Source: Zygnema cylindricum (lineage: Eukaryota; Streptophyta; Zygnematophyceae; Zygnematales; Zygnemataceae). From it: DNA of 18,442 nt. Positions 18,024 through 18,442 of the stretch are shown one piece after another. The DNA lies in assembly GCA_037447655.1 (NCBI GenBank), contig JBBHKE010001940.1:126001-144442 (forward strand). Reading direction: 5' to 3'. Below the pieces are notes generated by a model that saw nothing but the letters and a program-made list of their open reading frames with translations, had not been told where the DNA came from and did not search any database. Positions within the stretch are counted from its first letter, which is position 1, and each line of letters begins with the position of its first letter. The translations under genes were made by a program, and so were the position numbers.

Positions 18024-18442
18024 ATGTCTGTCTCTCTATGGTCTTCAGCGGCCGTTTTCGTTTTTGTTCTTCAAATGATTCTGCCATCTTCTGTGAGTTT
18101 CCATGGATTTAAAAATTAGCGCTGGAAAGTAAACTAGAATTACAAAAAAATTACATTGAATATTGAACCAGGAAACGATCTACATTAATTAAGGCATAAG
18201 TTTTTATAGGCAACATACCGAGATAAAAAGGTGTAATATCCGCTTGCTACCTTGTCATTGTAAGATCTTCTCCGGAAGCATTCCCGTTCCTTTCTAAATA
18301 AAATTAATCCCATTTGTATGCGAATACTTTACTTGTGTTTGTAGGAAGCATGTGCGATTATGGGAAAAGTCTATTGCAACCGATGTTGGGAAGCTCGAGA
18401 AGATTCCAAGTTCCATGAGCCTATCAGTTGGACCAAGGTATG
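18024..18442 (+). CDS. Secreted Ole e 1-like (pollen allergen/extensin family) protein, 5' part
   Basis: Exon 1 (18024-18092) begins with the first ATG after a C/T-rich leader that contains no other ATG. It encodes 23 residues that form a signal peptide core (A-V-F-V-F-V-L-Q-M-I-L-P). A donor CT|GTGAGT follows and a pyrimidine-rich acceptor GTTTGTAG ends the 252-bp intron (18093-18344). Exon 2 (from 18345, phase 0) gives E-A-C-A-I-M-G-K-V-Y-C-N-R-C-W, then F-H-E-P-I-S-W-T-K-V. The G-x-V-Y-C-x-x-C motif after a signal peptide, followed by F...I...V, fits the Ole e 1-like domain of secreted, disulfide-bonded plant wall or pollen proteins. The gene leaves the window; AAG|GTATG at 18435-18442 could be a second donor or plain coding sequence. 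Another cysteine-rich secreted family is possible. Confidence 0.68.

Noticed and set aside
18343-18442. Exon 2 start codon at 18360 as an independent gene start
   Set aside because: A good acceptor site and phase-0 joining to a signal-peptide exon explain the frame better.

Overview
The window looks like nuclear DNA of a land plant, probably a flowering plant. It holds Ty1/copia retrotransposons with plant-type primer sites, two N-terminal exons of secreted plant-type proteins (one proline-rich, one Ole e 1-like), a GT-AG intron, and long gene-poor stretches built from non-coding transposon remnants. A run of ten Ns shows it is a draft assembly. I cannot name the species. Most of the window is repeats; only two host coding fragments can be supported.

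Layout. 1-331 is LTR-like sequence left of an assembly gap (332-341). 383-5963 is a Ty1/copia element on the + strand: LTR tail, primer site, gag with two zinc knuckles, protease, integrase, reverse transcriptase, RNase H, polypurine tract and a complete 620-bp 3' LTR. It is dead, with eleven in-frame stops and two frame changes, yet the comparable LTR parts differ at one position in 182. It sits inside the first exon of a minus-strand gene for a secreted proline-rich protein (5964-6198), whose remainder must lie left of the window if it survives. 6199-9185 is intergenic: a foldback element, a diverged dispersed repeat, a perfect 42-nt palindrome and a GA microsatellite.

9186-17904 is a direct tandem duplication. 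Copy 1 (9186-14439) and copy 2 (15085-17904) both end at the start of the transcribed leader of a plus-strand gene that begins at 18024. Copy 1 has taken up a 2.9-kb non-autonomous element resembling hAT; copy 2 keeps the unoccupied site. A 481-bp relative of that element is nested inside it with an 8-bp target duplication. Where copy 1 would continue into a gene, it is replaced by a minus-strand copia fragment (14440 to about 14775). So copy 1 looks like an orphaned promoter and copy 2 the working one.

18024-18442 is the start of a gene for a secreted protein with a signal peptide, one 252-bp intron and an Ole e 1-like G-x-V-Y-C-x-x-C motif; it runs off the window. No RNA gene, CRISPR array or bacterial-type system was seen. 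The points most worth a second look are the tandem promoter duplication with its steep identity gradient, the transposon pair dated by an internal empty site, and the retrotransposon whose LTRs look young while its genes look old.
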